64,000 nt of DNA, taken from contig JAIOJX010000025.1 in the NCBI GenBank assembly GCA_022376925.1, forward strand, positions 8,339,141-8,403,140, given 5' to 3'. Under the pieces are notes generated by a model. The model did no database searches, had not been told where the DNA came from, and worked only from the letters and a program-made list of their open reading frames with translations. The translations under genes and the position numbers were made by a program. How positions within the stretch are numbered: position 1 is the first letter of the stretch; each line of letters starts with the position of its first letter. Below are positions 12,264 to 22,161 of this stretch, in pieces. The stretch comes from Tragulus kanchil. Taxonomy: Eukaryota > Chordata > Mammalia > Artiodactyla > Tragulidae.

Positions 12264-12296
12264 CTATGCATTCTGGGAGAGATGATGGTGAATCAT
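12264..12296 (-). CDS. IL21: IL21 coding exon 5, copy nearest the 3' flank
   Basis: After a CCACAG acceptor the frame reads [10 protein letters not shown] and then TAG (12266-12264). Human IL-21 continues to MIHQHLSSRTHGSEDS; the cattle form, as I remember it, also ends early. Only this copy is followed by the natural 3' flank. I see no clear AATAAA within about 500 bases, only a weak AATATA near 12155. The second copy of the exon is at 13447-13415. Confidence 0.88.
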   Translation of the reverse strand: MIHHHLSQNA

Positions 12297-15200
12297 CTGT
12301 GGAAATAGAATACCATGAGTAACTTCAACATAGTAAACAATCTGGATAAAGATGAAATAGAAAATCAAATATAATTTAAGATATATACCTTTTGTATGAG
12401 TGATTTCAGTCTTTTTAGGAATTCCTTCGGTGGTTTTTTCTCATAAGAATCACAAGAAGGACATGTCTGGAAATCAATGAAAGACTAATGATTTTCTCCA
12501 AGAAAACTTTTTTCCTATTCATTAAAATGTTCATTCAAATTTTGTGTTTTCCAATAGTGACAAAAATCATGTTCATGGAAAAAACTTTGATAAAAGCATA
12601 AAATTGTTCAGAAAATAACAATGAGAAAAGGCACTTGTCACCCTGTTCTCAGAGATAATAATGGCAACATTTTGATATGTATCCTCCTGGCAATTTTTTT
12701 TCTTCATATTTATGCTGTTTACTCTGGTTATTAATTTGCCTTTTTTACACTTAACATATCACAAGCATTTCCTATATTAAATATTCTTTAAAAATATGGC
12801 CCATAATAGTTGCTTTGTATTCATACATAGGATTGAAGTATTACTATTTTTGGACACATAGATTACATTTAACTTTTTGCTGTTGTTATGCAATGCTGCA
12901 GTGAACATCTCTGAATAATCTTTCATGTATGTCTTTATTTAGTAAATTAAATTAAAAATTAAATTAAAGGGATAAAATACTTTAAGGTTTTTGAAGTACA
13001 TTATAAAACAATTTTATCTCTATTCACATAGAACATTCTTACCATTACTGAGCATTGTTAAAAAATTTTAATTTGAAAAAAATAGGATTTCGTATTTTGC
13101 ATTTAATTGTTTATGAGGCAGTTAAGCAATTCTTTATATGTGTATTGCCCACTAATATTTCTTTAGAAAAAAGCTTTTATGTTTTTTACCCTGTTCCTAT
13201 TGAGACACCAAACAATAGGCCATTGCTATCTGTTTCACATCTCTAATGCCGGTTTGATGATGTGGTGAGAGATATTTGACTGCAAGGTAAGAGATGTAAG
13301 TTCTAATTCTCATTCTGGCACTTCCTATTTGTGGGGTTAGGACAAGTCATTTAACATCCTTGGTCTCACTTTCCTATCTATCAGATGAAGTGCTTCCCTT
13401 GATGGTTCTAAGTTCTATGCATTCTGGGAGAGATGATGGTGAATCATCTGTGGAAATAGAATACCATGAGTAACTTCAACATAGTAAACAATCTGGATAA
13501 AGATGAAATAGAAAATCAAATATAATTTAAGATATATACCTTTTGTATGAGTGATTTCAGTCTTTTTAGGAATTCCTTCGGTGGTTTTTTCTCATAAGAA
13601 TCACAAGAAGGACATGTCTGGAAATCAATGAAAGACTAATGATTTTCTCCAAGAAAACTTTTTTCCTATTCATTAAAATGTTCATTCAAATTTTGTGTTT
13701 TCCAATAGTGACAAAAATCATGTTCATGGAAAAAACTTTGATAAAAGCATAAAATTGTTCAGAAAATAACAATGAGAAAAGGCACTTGTCACCCTGTTCT
13801 CAGAGATAATAATGGCAACATTTTGATATGTATCCTCCTGGCAATTTTTTTTCTTCATATTTATGCTGTTTACTCTGGTTATTAATTTGCTTTTTTTACA
13901 CTTAACATATCACAAGCATTTCCTATATTAAATATTCTTTAAAAATATGGCCCATAATAGTTGCTTTGTATTCATACATAGGATTGAAGTATTACTATTT
14001 TTGGACACATAGATTACATTTAACTTTTTGCTGTTGTTATGCAATGCTGCAGTGAACATCTCTGAATAATCTTTCATGTATGTCTTTATTTAGTAAATTA
14101 AATTAAAAATTAAATTAAAGGGATAAAATACTTTAAGGTTTTTGAAGTACATTATAAAACAATTTTATCTCTATTCACATAGAACATTCTTACCATTACT
14201 GAGCATTGTTAAAAAATTTTAATTTGAAAAAAATAGGATTTCGTATTTTGCATTTAATTGTTTATGAGGCAGTTAAGCAATTCTTTATATGTGTATTGCC
14301 CACTAATATTTCTTTAGAAAAAAGCTTTTATGTTTTTTACCCTGTTCCTATTGAGACACCAAACAATAGGCCATTGCTATCTGTTTCACATCTCTAATGC
14401 CGGTTTGATGATGTGGTGAGAGATATTTGACTGCAAGGTAAGAGATGTAAGTTCTAATTCTCATTCTGGCACTTCCTATTTGTGGGGTTAGGACAAGTCA
14501 TTTAACATCCTTGGTCTCACTTTCCTATCTATCAGATGAAGTGCTTCCCTTGATGGTTCTAAGTTCAATGCCAATACTACCGTTTTTTGTTTATTTGATA
14601 CAGGGTTTCAAAGACAGGCTCAGCTCTTTTCTTCCTGAAGAAATTTTAGAGAGATACTTTCATATTGCAACCTTGCCAGGCAATCAAAGGAAATAAAATT
14701 TATTTTGACATTGTAATTAAGAGTTTATTTGATTACATGTGAAACCCCTTAGAAGGGAGAGAACTGATAAAAAAAATATTTCTAGTAATTTATGTGTTTA
14801 TCCACTGGCTTTGATTAATGCTTGAATTACTCATGAGATTATCAGCATTACTTATGAGCTGGCACAAGAGGTAATATACAAGAGGGTCTCACAGCCCCCA
14901 AAACTAGGAACTATTGAAATTATCCAGCCAAATTATGGGATCTACCACTTTAAAGGTAGTACTGACTCCGCAAGGATATAGGACAGTGATACTAAGAGAG
15001 AATGCCAGAGTTTGAGATTTATCCTGGTGTCTTAAAGGCTGTCTCTTTTCTTGTAGGAGAGCTAGGATCCAGCTTTTACTAATAAGGATGCAAGTTATAT
15101 GTGATCATGTAATGAGAGGAGTGTATTTTCTAGTTCTTAAGTCACAATTGGATCCTCTGCCTAATGATTTCCTCACCTAAGAAAGGTATGTTAACTTATT

Positions 15201-16119
15201 TCAGCGACCAGAGACTGTTAGCAAGTTCTAATTGGCTGTTAACACTTTCAGGTTTGTGAACTAAGAAGAGATGATCTCACTTCTCAAAGCACTCTATGTG
15301 CTAAGGTGTAACATGTAACTAGAAGGAAGGCACTGGAGGCTCTGGCTGCACACACATGTGTGTAATGTAATAGATATAGTTAATAAGTACGAATAAGATA
15401 GATGACAAATGTCAGTCTTACTAGTTCATGTTTCTGTCTTCTCTCTGCATTTGTAGGAGGTAGTTTCCTCTTCAGCTGTTTCGTTAATATGCTGATCATC
15501 TTTTCATTGTCTCCAGCATTTGCTACCTTTAGTTGAACCTTCTGAAAACATGAAAAAGCTGACCGCTCACAGTGTCTCTGAAAGATAAATAATTTGTGTA
15601 CATGTCAATGATGATGATTCAGAAAGTAAAAATGACCTCCCCAGTCCTCTTTTCCTACTTTTCCTATAGTGCCTTGGGTCACATTCATTTCAGCAGACAA
15701 ACGAGGGATGATTCATATCCTACTTAATCTTTGGACTGAAGAGGAGACTCTTGTTATGTGAAATTTTCCCCTGTTAGGTGTGAAAGGACGTTTACCTGCC
15801 TCAAAGACAAGGAGAGAGAGTCTCACTTTGCCACAGTTCTATATTCCTAATATTATTTTGAGATCTGGGTGTTGGGCAGGACCTTGGTGTTTCATAAGGG
15901 AGGGTTAGTTTAGCTTTAGAACACACTTTATAAATTATGAGGCTCTAAGAGTTACATTATGACTAATGGCAGCTCTCTGTGAGTTATGCTGTACTAGTCT
16001 GATTAAAATTTGTTTCATTTGTCTATTTCTCTCTGCAGTGTGCATAGGAGTTTCTAACAGTGACATACATGTCTTGAGCAGCTGCTTTCCTGTACAAGGC
16101 CTGGCAGGTGTCTTGTTGG

Positions 16120-16162
<43 letters not shown>

Positions 16163-17210
16163 CACTATGTCAATCGTGTCTGACTCTCTGCCACCTTGAG
16201 GACCATAGTCAGCCAGGCTCCTCTGTCCATGGGATTCTCCCACCAAGAATACTGGAGTGGGTTGCCATGCCCTCCTGCAGGGGATCTTCCCAACTCAGGG
16301 ATCGAACCTGCTGCTCTTATGGTCTCTTGAGTTGGCAGGCGGGTTCTTTACTATTAGCGCCACTGGGAAGCCCCTTGTTGCTAGTGAGTGCTCAACAAAT
16401 ATTTTAGAGGGGATAAATAAAGTAAGTGAGTTTAAAATCCCTCCTTTGGGAAAAGGAAGTGGGTGCCTGCTTCGGAAGTCACATTCCACATCTAAGATTC
16501 AGTCCATCTTCCATAGACAATGCACAACTTCTCTGAAATCCCATTCACACTCTCAAGTCAATCAGATGGGAGCTGCCTGAATCAAGCCATCAAGGAACAG
16601 AATTTGAGATGTGCCCCCCTCATCTGCAGTGGGAGGGAAGACTGTCCCTTATAAAGTAAGAGTAATGCCTCAGAGAGTGGAGAAGTGGGCAGATCAAAGA
16701 TTAAAAACTTGACTCTTGGTTTAGTCAAATAACCAGTGACTAGTAAGTCAGAATCTTAGAAACTAAACTGAAAATGAAATGGAATTTGTTGGAAGAACAA
16801 AATTTATACTGATTTATTGGAGACATTTTAATGCTGATCTGATATCTTGTATCCAGGTTAGTTTTTTCTTTCAGCAAATGTCTGTATATGGTGCTATTCT
16901 CTCTCACCCCAGCACAGTTGCTATACTCTCATGTCACCAGTGTGCAGGGAAGCTACTGCCATGTATCCAGAAGCTGCAATTTCTCTCAGCTCCTGCAAAA
17001 CCATCCTATATATTTTTAAAATAAATTATGAGGCTCTAAGAGTTACATTATGACTAATGGCAGCTCTCTGTGAGTTATGCTGTACTAGTCTGATTAAAAT
17101 TTGTTTCATTTGTCTATTTCTCTCTGCAGTGTGCATAGGAGTTTCTAACAGTGACATACATGTCTTGAGCAGCTGCTTTCCTGTACAAGGCCTGGCAGGT
17201 GTCTTGTTGG

Positions 17211-17249
<39 letters not shown>

Positions 17250-20200
17250 CTATGTCAATCGTGTCTGACTCTCTGCCACCTTGAGGACCATAGTCAGCCA
17301 GGCTCCTCTGTCCATGGGATTCTCCCACCAAGAATACTGGAGTGGGTTGCCATGCCCTCCTGCAGGGGATCTTCCCAACTCAGGGATCGAACCTGCTGCT
17401 CTTATGGTCTCTTGAGTTGGCAGGCGGGTTCTTTACTATTAGCGCCACTGGGAAGCCCCTTGTTGCTAGTGAGTGCTCAACAAATATTTTAGAGGGGATA
17501 AATAAAGTAAGTGAGTTTAAAATCCCTCCTTTGGGAAAAGGAAGTGGGTGCCTGCTTCGGAAGTCACATTCCACATCTAAGATTCAGTCCATCTTCCATA
17601 GACAATGCACAACTTCTCTGAAATCCCATTCACACTCTCAAGTCAATCAGATGGGAGCTGCCTGAATCAAGCCATCAAGGAACAGAATTTGAGATGTGCC
17701 CCCCTCATCTGCAGTGGGAGGGAAGACTGTCCCTTATAAAGTAAGAGTAATGCCTCAGAGAGTGGAGAAGTGGGCAGATCAAAGATTAAAAACTTGACTC
17801 TTGGTTTAGTCAAATAACCAGTGACTAGTAAGTCAGAATCTTAGAAACTAAACTGAAAATGAAATGGAATTTGTTGGAAGAACAAAATTTATACTGATTT
17901 ATTGGAGACATTTTAATGCTGATCTGATATCTTGTATCCAGGTTAGTTTTTTCTTTCAGCAAATGTCTGTATATGGTGCTATTCTCTCTCACCCCAGCAC
18001 AGTTGCTATACTCTCATGTCACCAGTGTGCAGGGAAGCTACTGCCATGTATCCAGAAGCTGCAATTTCTCTCAGCTCCTGCAAAACCATCCTATATACAA
18101 TAATATTACCTGAGTGTTCCTATGGACAATCAGCTGAAAATAGCGTCTGGCCTGCTTTGCATTTTCCAACCTATATGCTTACCCAATATGAATGCTGGTT
18201 AATAACATGCATCTTTAAGACACAACCCCGTCAGATTTGCTTTGCATACATAGCCACAAGCCGAGAACCAGCTTATCTGGTTTCCTTATATCAGAGTGAC
18301 TTGCCTGTCATAAGGGTGAAACAGTGTCCTTTACATGTGTTTGCCAAAATGCTTATTTAATAGAAACTATTTATAAATGTTAATTATAGCACTTTTTTTT
18401 CCTTGAAAACCACATGTTCATGTTTGTTGAAGTTTTTTCTTTTCTCTTCTTTTTGACCACAACCGGCTTAACTTACTGGAAAAAAATAATATTCATATTT
18501 AAAGAGGTAAATTTTCCAGCTGAAACTGAAAACACTAACTGCTTCATCCGTGATGATCTGAGAAACCAGCATTTCTCACAGAGGCCCATTTTGCTGAGTT
18601 AACATTAACATGTGTGTGTTGAAAGAAAATTAGGTTCCAAAGAAGTATAGGGGCCTACCAAATGTACTCCCTCGAGACAGTATTGCCAAGAGTGGTCAAG
18701 ACAAGTGAGCACAGATTCTGCACCTGAGAAAGCCTTTTCTGAGAGCCTCTGAATGGCATCTGGACACCGATGCCTCTACTGATGGGGCTTTACTCTCTCT
18801 CCTGCCCTTCCTTGCTCACTTGCATCAATACACAATGGAATTTTGCTTCGTACTTTCTGCAAGCAGCACTGCTGTCCCTGGCAGTCTGTGGTCCAGGAAA
18901 AACAGCTGCTGGATTTGACTTCAGATGCACATAAAAGGCAGCCTCAAACAGGAAAAGAAGCAGAGAAGCTGCCCTGCTAACTGCCTTAAGGATGCATTGA
19001 GAAGGGGAGTAGAGAGGTTAATCTCAATTCAGGCAGCTACAGGTGCCCTGTCACTCAGGATGACCCTGAGTTCATGCGCAGCACCTCCCTCTGGGAGCAG
19101 AACCACTGCTTTCCTTTGCTGTGCCTTGCAGACTCAGAGGGGAAAGCTTGGCTTCCCTCATCCTTTAGCATCTGGAAACATTAGTTATGCAGAATAGAGG
19201 AAGCAGTAAGGAAATCAAAAGCAAGAGTAACCAACCACTGTTCTCTTTAGCCAGGAAACAGTCAAATGCTGCTTTTGCAAGGCGGTGCACTTGGTTTGGT
19301 TGATTACAATTGAATATGTGAAAGTACTTGTCTCCTTACAGTTAATTTCTGATCTATGTACTTTTTTTTTTTTTTTTCAAAGAAAGCCCTGGCCATTTGC
19401 ACCAGGAAGCCTTGCCAATGGGGTAAAATTACCTTTGTCCCACATACGAACTAGGTTTGTATCAGGGTTTCTCATATGTAGCACTTTTGACATTTGAGGA
19501 TGGATAGTCCTTTGTTGTCAGAGCTGACCTGTGCATTCTAGAATGTGTTTAGTAGCGTCCTTGACCTCTACCTACTAGATACCAGTAGAAACCCCATATA
19601 CACGGCAACCAGAAAGTTTTCAAACAGTTCCAAATGCTCTTGGAAGTCAAAATCACCACCAGATGAGGGCCACTGGTTATTGATTAGAAAGAGAAAGAAA
19701 GATACCTGGTGAAACCAGTTAGCAATCTTAGATAATCACATATGTCAACATTTATGTGTGACATTTTAATGAACTTATTTCATTAAACTTTTTAATCTTT
19801 TAAAATCTCTGCTTTGATGCAAGTCCTGAAAAACTTGATGTCACATGACTATGGCTTTGAACTGTTTTCTTCTCTCCTGGGTTTGCCTGCCAGCATAGCT
19901 TAAAGATCTTAATTATACCATTATTCACTTGTATCATAGCTAGTATTGCTTGATATGATTATTGATAGATACAATGCCAGTGAGACAAAATCCTGTCATT
20001 ATAAGATAAAAACATCGCTCTTTTACAAGACATATAAAGGAAGTACCCACTGGATCAACTCAAAGTTAGAAAACGAGATATTTTTCTTATTTTGCAAGTC
20101 ATAGACTGCAGCTAAGAACCTCCTGGAAGAACTAACCACAGCAGTTAGATAAAGGACAAGAGATGCTGAAAAATACATGTTTTGGTAAATTAGGACAATA

Positions 20201-21634
20201 AGAAATAATCTTACTTGTTGGAAAAGTCTTTCCAATAAGCTGAATGTGCTACTTTCATTTTAGATGCTGCTTATTGGAAGAGAACTTAGTAAATGAGAGT
20301 GGTTAGGTTCAGAACTAGAGAGTGAATTTTAGAGACAAGCAATAGTTGTGACTCATTCACTTTCTAAACTTTTACACATAGTCATTTACGATAATTGTTT
20401 TCTTTGCAATATATCTTAAGTCTCCCCCTTTGTAGTGTCCTAGTTACTGGTAGTACTTCTATAGTTATTCTAATTTATGCAGTTAAAGCTCTGTGACAAT
20501 GAAAATATTTTCCCCAAATGTGTTTATATCCTCAGGATATCGAACGTTAAGACTAGATCGAAGTTAACAAGGGAAGGATCAGCACACAGCACTCCTGAAC
20601 TACTCACTACGCCTCTTCTTCCTGGGACCTAATGGATTTAAATGGCTTAAGAGAAGCAGATGAGTTGTTGAAAATTGTTCTTTCAAAAGACCTCACTGAA
20701 GGCCAAAGACAAGACCCATTAAGGCCAAGGTATATGGAAATTATATGCTAAAGAATAGCTTGATTTCCATACTTCCGTTCCTCCATGCTGTCTTGTAATT
20801 TATTCTTTCTTTCTTTCCTTAGCTTTTTATGCCTCCTCTCTCTCTTTCCCTCCCTTTCCTTCTCCCTTCTTTCTTTCCTTTCTTCCTTCCTTTGTTTCTC
20901 CCTTCCTTTCTTATTATCAAAAACTGAATTCTGCTTCTATGGTATGTGTCTGTTTCATAGATAAGCTTACAAAGAGGACTTAAGAACTTCCATGCGCAAA
21001 GGCTCTTAAAATGTAATTAGTCATTGTTCAGAAAATGATCATAATATAGGTTTATTTTCTAATTTTGTTATTCTATCTCAAAACTGTTACTTGCGGTATT
21101 TGGAGATAAAACTGTATCATATAAGGTATGTAGTGTTTTATAGGTTGGTTTGTTGGTAAATCAGTGAATATTTGAGCAAATTAGCAATAGCTATGTAGTA
21201 AATATATTTATTAAATAACTAATTATTAAACCAAAAATTCATTGATGTTGTCTCTTCCTAAATAATCATGTTAATGCCTTCCTTAATTGGATTTAAAAAC
21301 TTATATCAAGTGCATTTTCACAAATGATTTCAACTGGTCTTACCTTTACATCTTCTGGAGCTGGCAGAAGTTCAGGATCCTAGAGCAAAAGGAAATTAAT
21401 TCTGAGTTATTTTTATAAGTCAAAAAGCTCCTTTTATAGTAATTGAAGAATATTATTTGAACTCTGTTGTCCCAAGTATGGCCTTACCAAGTCATTCACA
21501 TAGTTTTTCAGCTGATCGATAATATCTATAAGTTGACGCAGTCTAATAAAGAGGCGATCTTGCCCTTGGAAGCTTGACTGATGGGCCATTGTACCTGAGA
21601 AGATGACCATCAGGCAGATGACTATTCTTTCCAT
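12264..21634 (-). CDS. IL21: Interleukin-21 gene, coding span of five exons
   Basis: IL-21 is a secreted four-helix cytokine of the IL-2 family. It is made mainly by helper T cells and signals through IL21R and the common gamma chain. The coding parts, in transcript order on the minus strand, are 21634-21488, 21379-21344, 15577-15422, 12466-12389 and 12296-12264. Introns are GT/AG and every junction is phase 0, giving about 149 residues without a stop. Seen in the translation: a hydrophobic signal peptide (about residues 1-17); helix A with the RLRQLIDI and QLKNYVNDL blocks; the short exon LPAPEDVK; and four cysteines at 64, 71, 115 and 118. Their 7, 44 and 3 residue spacing matches the two disulfides of human IL-21. 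The exon lengths of 36 and 156 also match the human gene. Oddities: exons 4 and 5 occur twice (12.26-14.57 kb), the usual upstream Met is lost, and the C-terminal tail is short. Confidence 0.96.
12389..12466 (-). CDS. IL21: IL21 coding exon 4, copy nearest the 3' flank
   Basis: The exon holds 26 codons, starting [17 protein letters not shown] and ending SLIQK, with a TTCCAG acceptor and a GTATAT donor. It carries the second cysteine pair (Cys115 and Cys118) and the first part of helix D. An identical copy lies 1151 bases upstream in transcript order, at 13617-13540. Confidence 0.93.
12655..12960 (-). mobile_element. Old L1-like fragment, copy 1
   Basis: The text 'TTATGCAATGCTGCAGTGAA' and 'GATTACATTTAACTTTTTGC' resembles reverse-oriented L1 3' UTR of an old subfamily. 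Copy 2 lies at 13806-14111. It sits in IL21 intron 3. Confidence 0.5.
13262..13392 (+). mobile_element. MIR fragment, copy 1
   Basis: It has the MIR core pattern: 'TCTAATTCTCATTCTGGCAC' followed by 'GGACAAGTCATTTAACATCC' and a TCA-ACTTTCC-like end. It is repeated at 14413-14543. Confidence 0.65.
13415..13447 (-). pseudogene. Duplicate of IL21 exon 5
   Basis: This is an exact copy of the terminal coding exon ([10 protein letters not shown] plus TAG) with its acceptor. The duplication ends within a few bases of the stop codon. What follows on the minus strand is therefore the far end of the repeat unit (a MIR fragment) rather than the 3' untranslated region seen beside the other copy. Confidence 0.85.
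13540..13617 (-). pseudogene. Duplicate of IL21 exon 4
   Basis: This is an exact copy of the 78-base exon at 12466-12389, with both splice sites, inside tandem duplication C. Read literally it would come before the other copy in the transcript (exon 3, 4b, 5b, 4a, 5a). An assembly artefact is more likely than a real extra exon, because the same kind of duplication recurs across the whole window. Confidence 0.85.
14567..15421 (-). other. IL21 intron 3, unique part
   Basis: Intronic sequence between duplication C and exon 3. No repeat family or further exon is recognised. Confidence 0.6.
15422..15577 (-). CDS. IL21: IL21 coding exon 3 (helices B-C)
   Basis: The exon holds 52 open codons starting [17 protein letters not shown] and ending with RRQKHEL. 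The acceptor is TTTCAG and the donor is GTAAGA at 15421. It supplies the first two disulfide cysteines (Cys64 and Cys71 of the predicted protein). The length equals that of human exon 3. Several residues differ from the cattle protein as I remember it, including VANAG in place of SANTG and an acidic residue in place of glycine or arginine before RRQKH. The frame and the cysteines are intact. Confidence 0.95.
16130..16163 (+). repeat. (TG)n(CG)n microsatellite, copy 1
   Basis: An alternating TG run ends in GCGCGCGC next to a BOV-A2 3' end. Copy 2 at 17212-17249 differs in length. Confidence 0.95.
16166..16376 (-). mobile_element. BOV-A2-type SINE, copy 1
   Basis: In reverse it reads TGTCTGACTCTCTGCCACC, CAGGCTCCTCTGTCCATGGG, GAATACTGGAGTGGGTTGCC and GATCTTCCCAACTCAGGGAT, and ends GGGAAGCCCC. 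This is a near-complete BOV-A2. It is repeated at 17251-17461. Confidence 0.9.
17251..17461 (-). mobile_element. BOV-A2-type SINE, copy 2
   Basis: Copy of 16166-16376 carried by duplication D. Confidence 0.9.
18098..19460. other. IL21 intron 2, unique part
   Basis: No exon or named repeat is recognised. Open frames at 18016-18360 and 18925-19197 have no family resemblance and lie inside the intron. Confidence 0.55.
19465..19690 (+). mobile_element. MER5A-type hAT-Charlie DNA transposon fragment
   Basis: It follows the MER5A pattern: 'CACTTTTGACATTTGAGGAT', 'CCTTTGTTGTC', 'CTACCTACTAGATACCAGTA' and 'AGATGAGGGCCACTGGTT' at the end. A non-autonomous old DNA element in IL21 intron 2. Confidence 0.8.
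20795..20915. repeat. Pyrimidine-rich (TTTC/CCTT)n tract
   Basis: Imperfect TTCTTTCTTTCC and CTTCCTTCCTTT units in IL21 intron 2. Confidence 0.85.
21344..21379 (-). CDS. IL21: IL21 coding exon 2 (36 bases)
   Basis: This 12-codon exon is too short to appear as an open frame by itself. It reads [12 protein letters not shown], between a CTCTAG acceptor (21380-21385) and a GTAAGA donor (21343-21338). The length and the LPAPEDV core match human IL21 exon 2. The intron before it is only 108 bases long (21380-21487). Confidence 0.94.
21488..21634 (-). CDS. IL21: IL21 coding exon 1 (signal peptide and helix A)
   Basis: The exon holds 49 codons from ATG at 21634-21632 and ends in Asp-Leu immediately before a GTAAGG donor at 21487. 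It begins [17 protein letters not shown], a typical signal peptide, followed by the QGQDR and RLRQLIDI blocks of IL-21 helix A. In human IL21 translation starts seven codons further upstream. Here that codon reads AGG, so the start chosen is the second Met, which is conserved in the family. Continuing past the donor gives only 17 intron-encoded residues before a stop. Confidence 0.95.
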
Positions 21635-22161
21635 GCCGCCAGGAGCGAATCTCCTCAGTGCCAGTAGAGCAAGACCTTGGTCTCAGTTTTCACTTCAGTT
21701 TGTGAACAGGTTGTCAGAAAAGCTACCTATTTATTCATCCTTCAGGGAGAGGTAAAGCCCTCCCATTGCAGCCTGGAAATCTTTGTAAAATGGATGAATG
21801 TGAGTAACTCTTTTTTCTTTTCCACTGGCTAGGTAGACGTGTGCATGTGCTAATGCGTGGGGGCAGGGATTGATGGAGTTAACAAAATGTGCCCAATCTG
21901 CATCTTAGACAGGAAAAAGAGAGAAACGGGTGAATTCCAATTTTCAGCATGAATCAAGAAGTATGCACAGTAAATAGTAAGTACTACAAGACTTCAAAGA
22001 AGTAAACAAAACACTTTGATCTCTCTTTCTCTGCCTCCCCTAGCATCTTACCTGTTTTCTCTGACAGTCATAAGGGCACTTCAATAATGAGTAAAGTGGC
22101 AACATGTGCTTTCTTGCAGGACTTTTTCTTATGGTAATAACTAGGTTTTTTGATTGAGATC
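21635..22161. promoter_or_regulatory. IL21 5' flank
   Basis: Repeat-free DNA directly upstream of the IL21 start. It holds the short leader, the TATA-like box and purine-rich GGAAAA-type motifs. In other mammals this region carries the activation-dependent T-cell promoter. No specific binding site is proven here. Confidence 0.5.
21726..21736 (-). promoter_or_regulatory. TATA-like box of IL21
   Basis: The minus strand reads GAATAAATAGG about 92 bases upstream of the start codon. This is a plausible TATA box in the position expected for the short IL21 leader. A GGAAAA core (NFAT-like) lies further upstream near 21820. Assignment is by position and motif only. Confidence 0.5.

Larger units (their letters stand above)
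12262..14566 (+). repeat. Tandem duplication C (period 1151), contains IL21 exons 4-5
   Basis: Copy 1 is 12262-13412 and copy 2 is 13413-14566, abutting with a few bases of shared TTC at the boundary. At least one substitution separates them: TTGCCTTTTTT near 12737 against TTGCTTTTTTT near 13889. Both copies hold IL21 exons 4 and 5, an old L1-like stretch and a MIR fragment. Confidence 0.97.
15930..18097 (+). repeat. Tandem duplication D (period 1091 falling to 1085)
   Basis: Copy 1 is 15930-17012 and copy 2 is 17021-18097, with about 8 bases of T/A filler between. The period changes because the TG repeat is 6 bases shorter in copy 2. The pair lies within IL21 intron 2. Confidence 0.97.
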
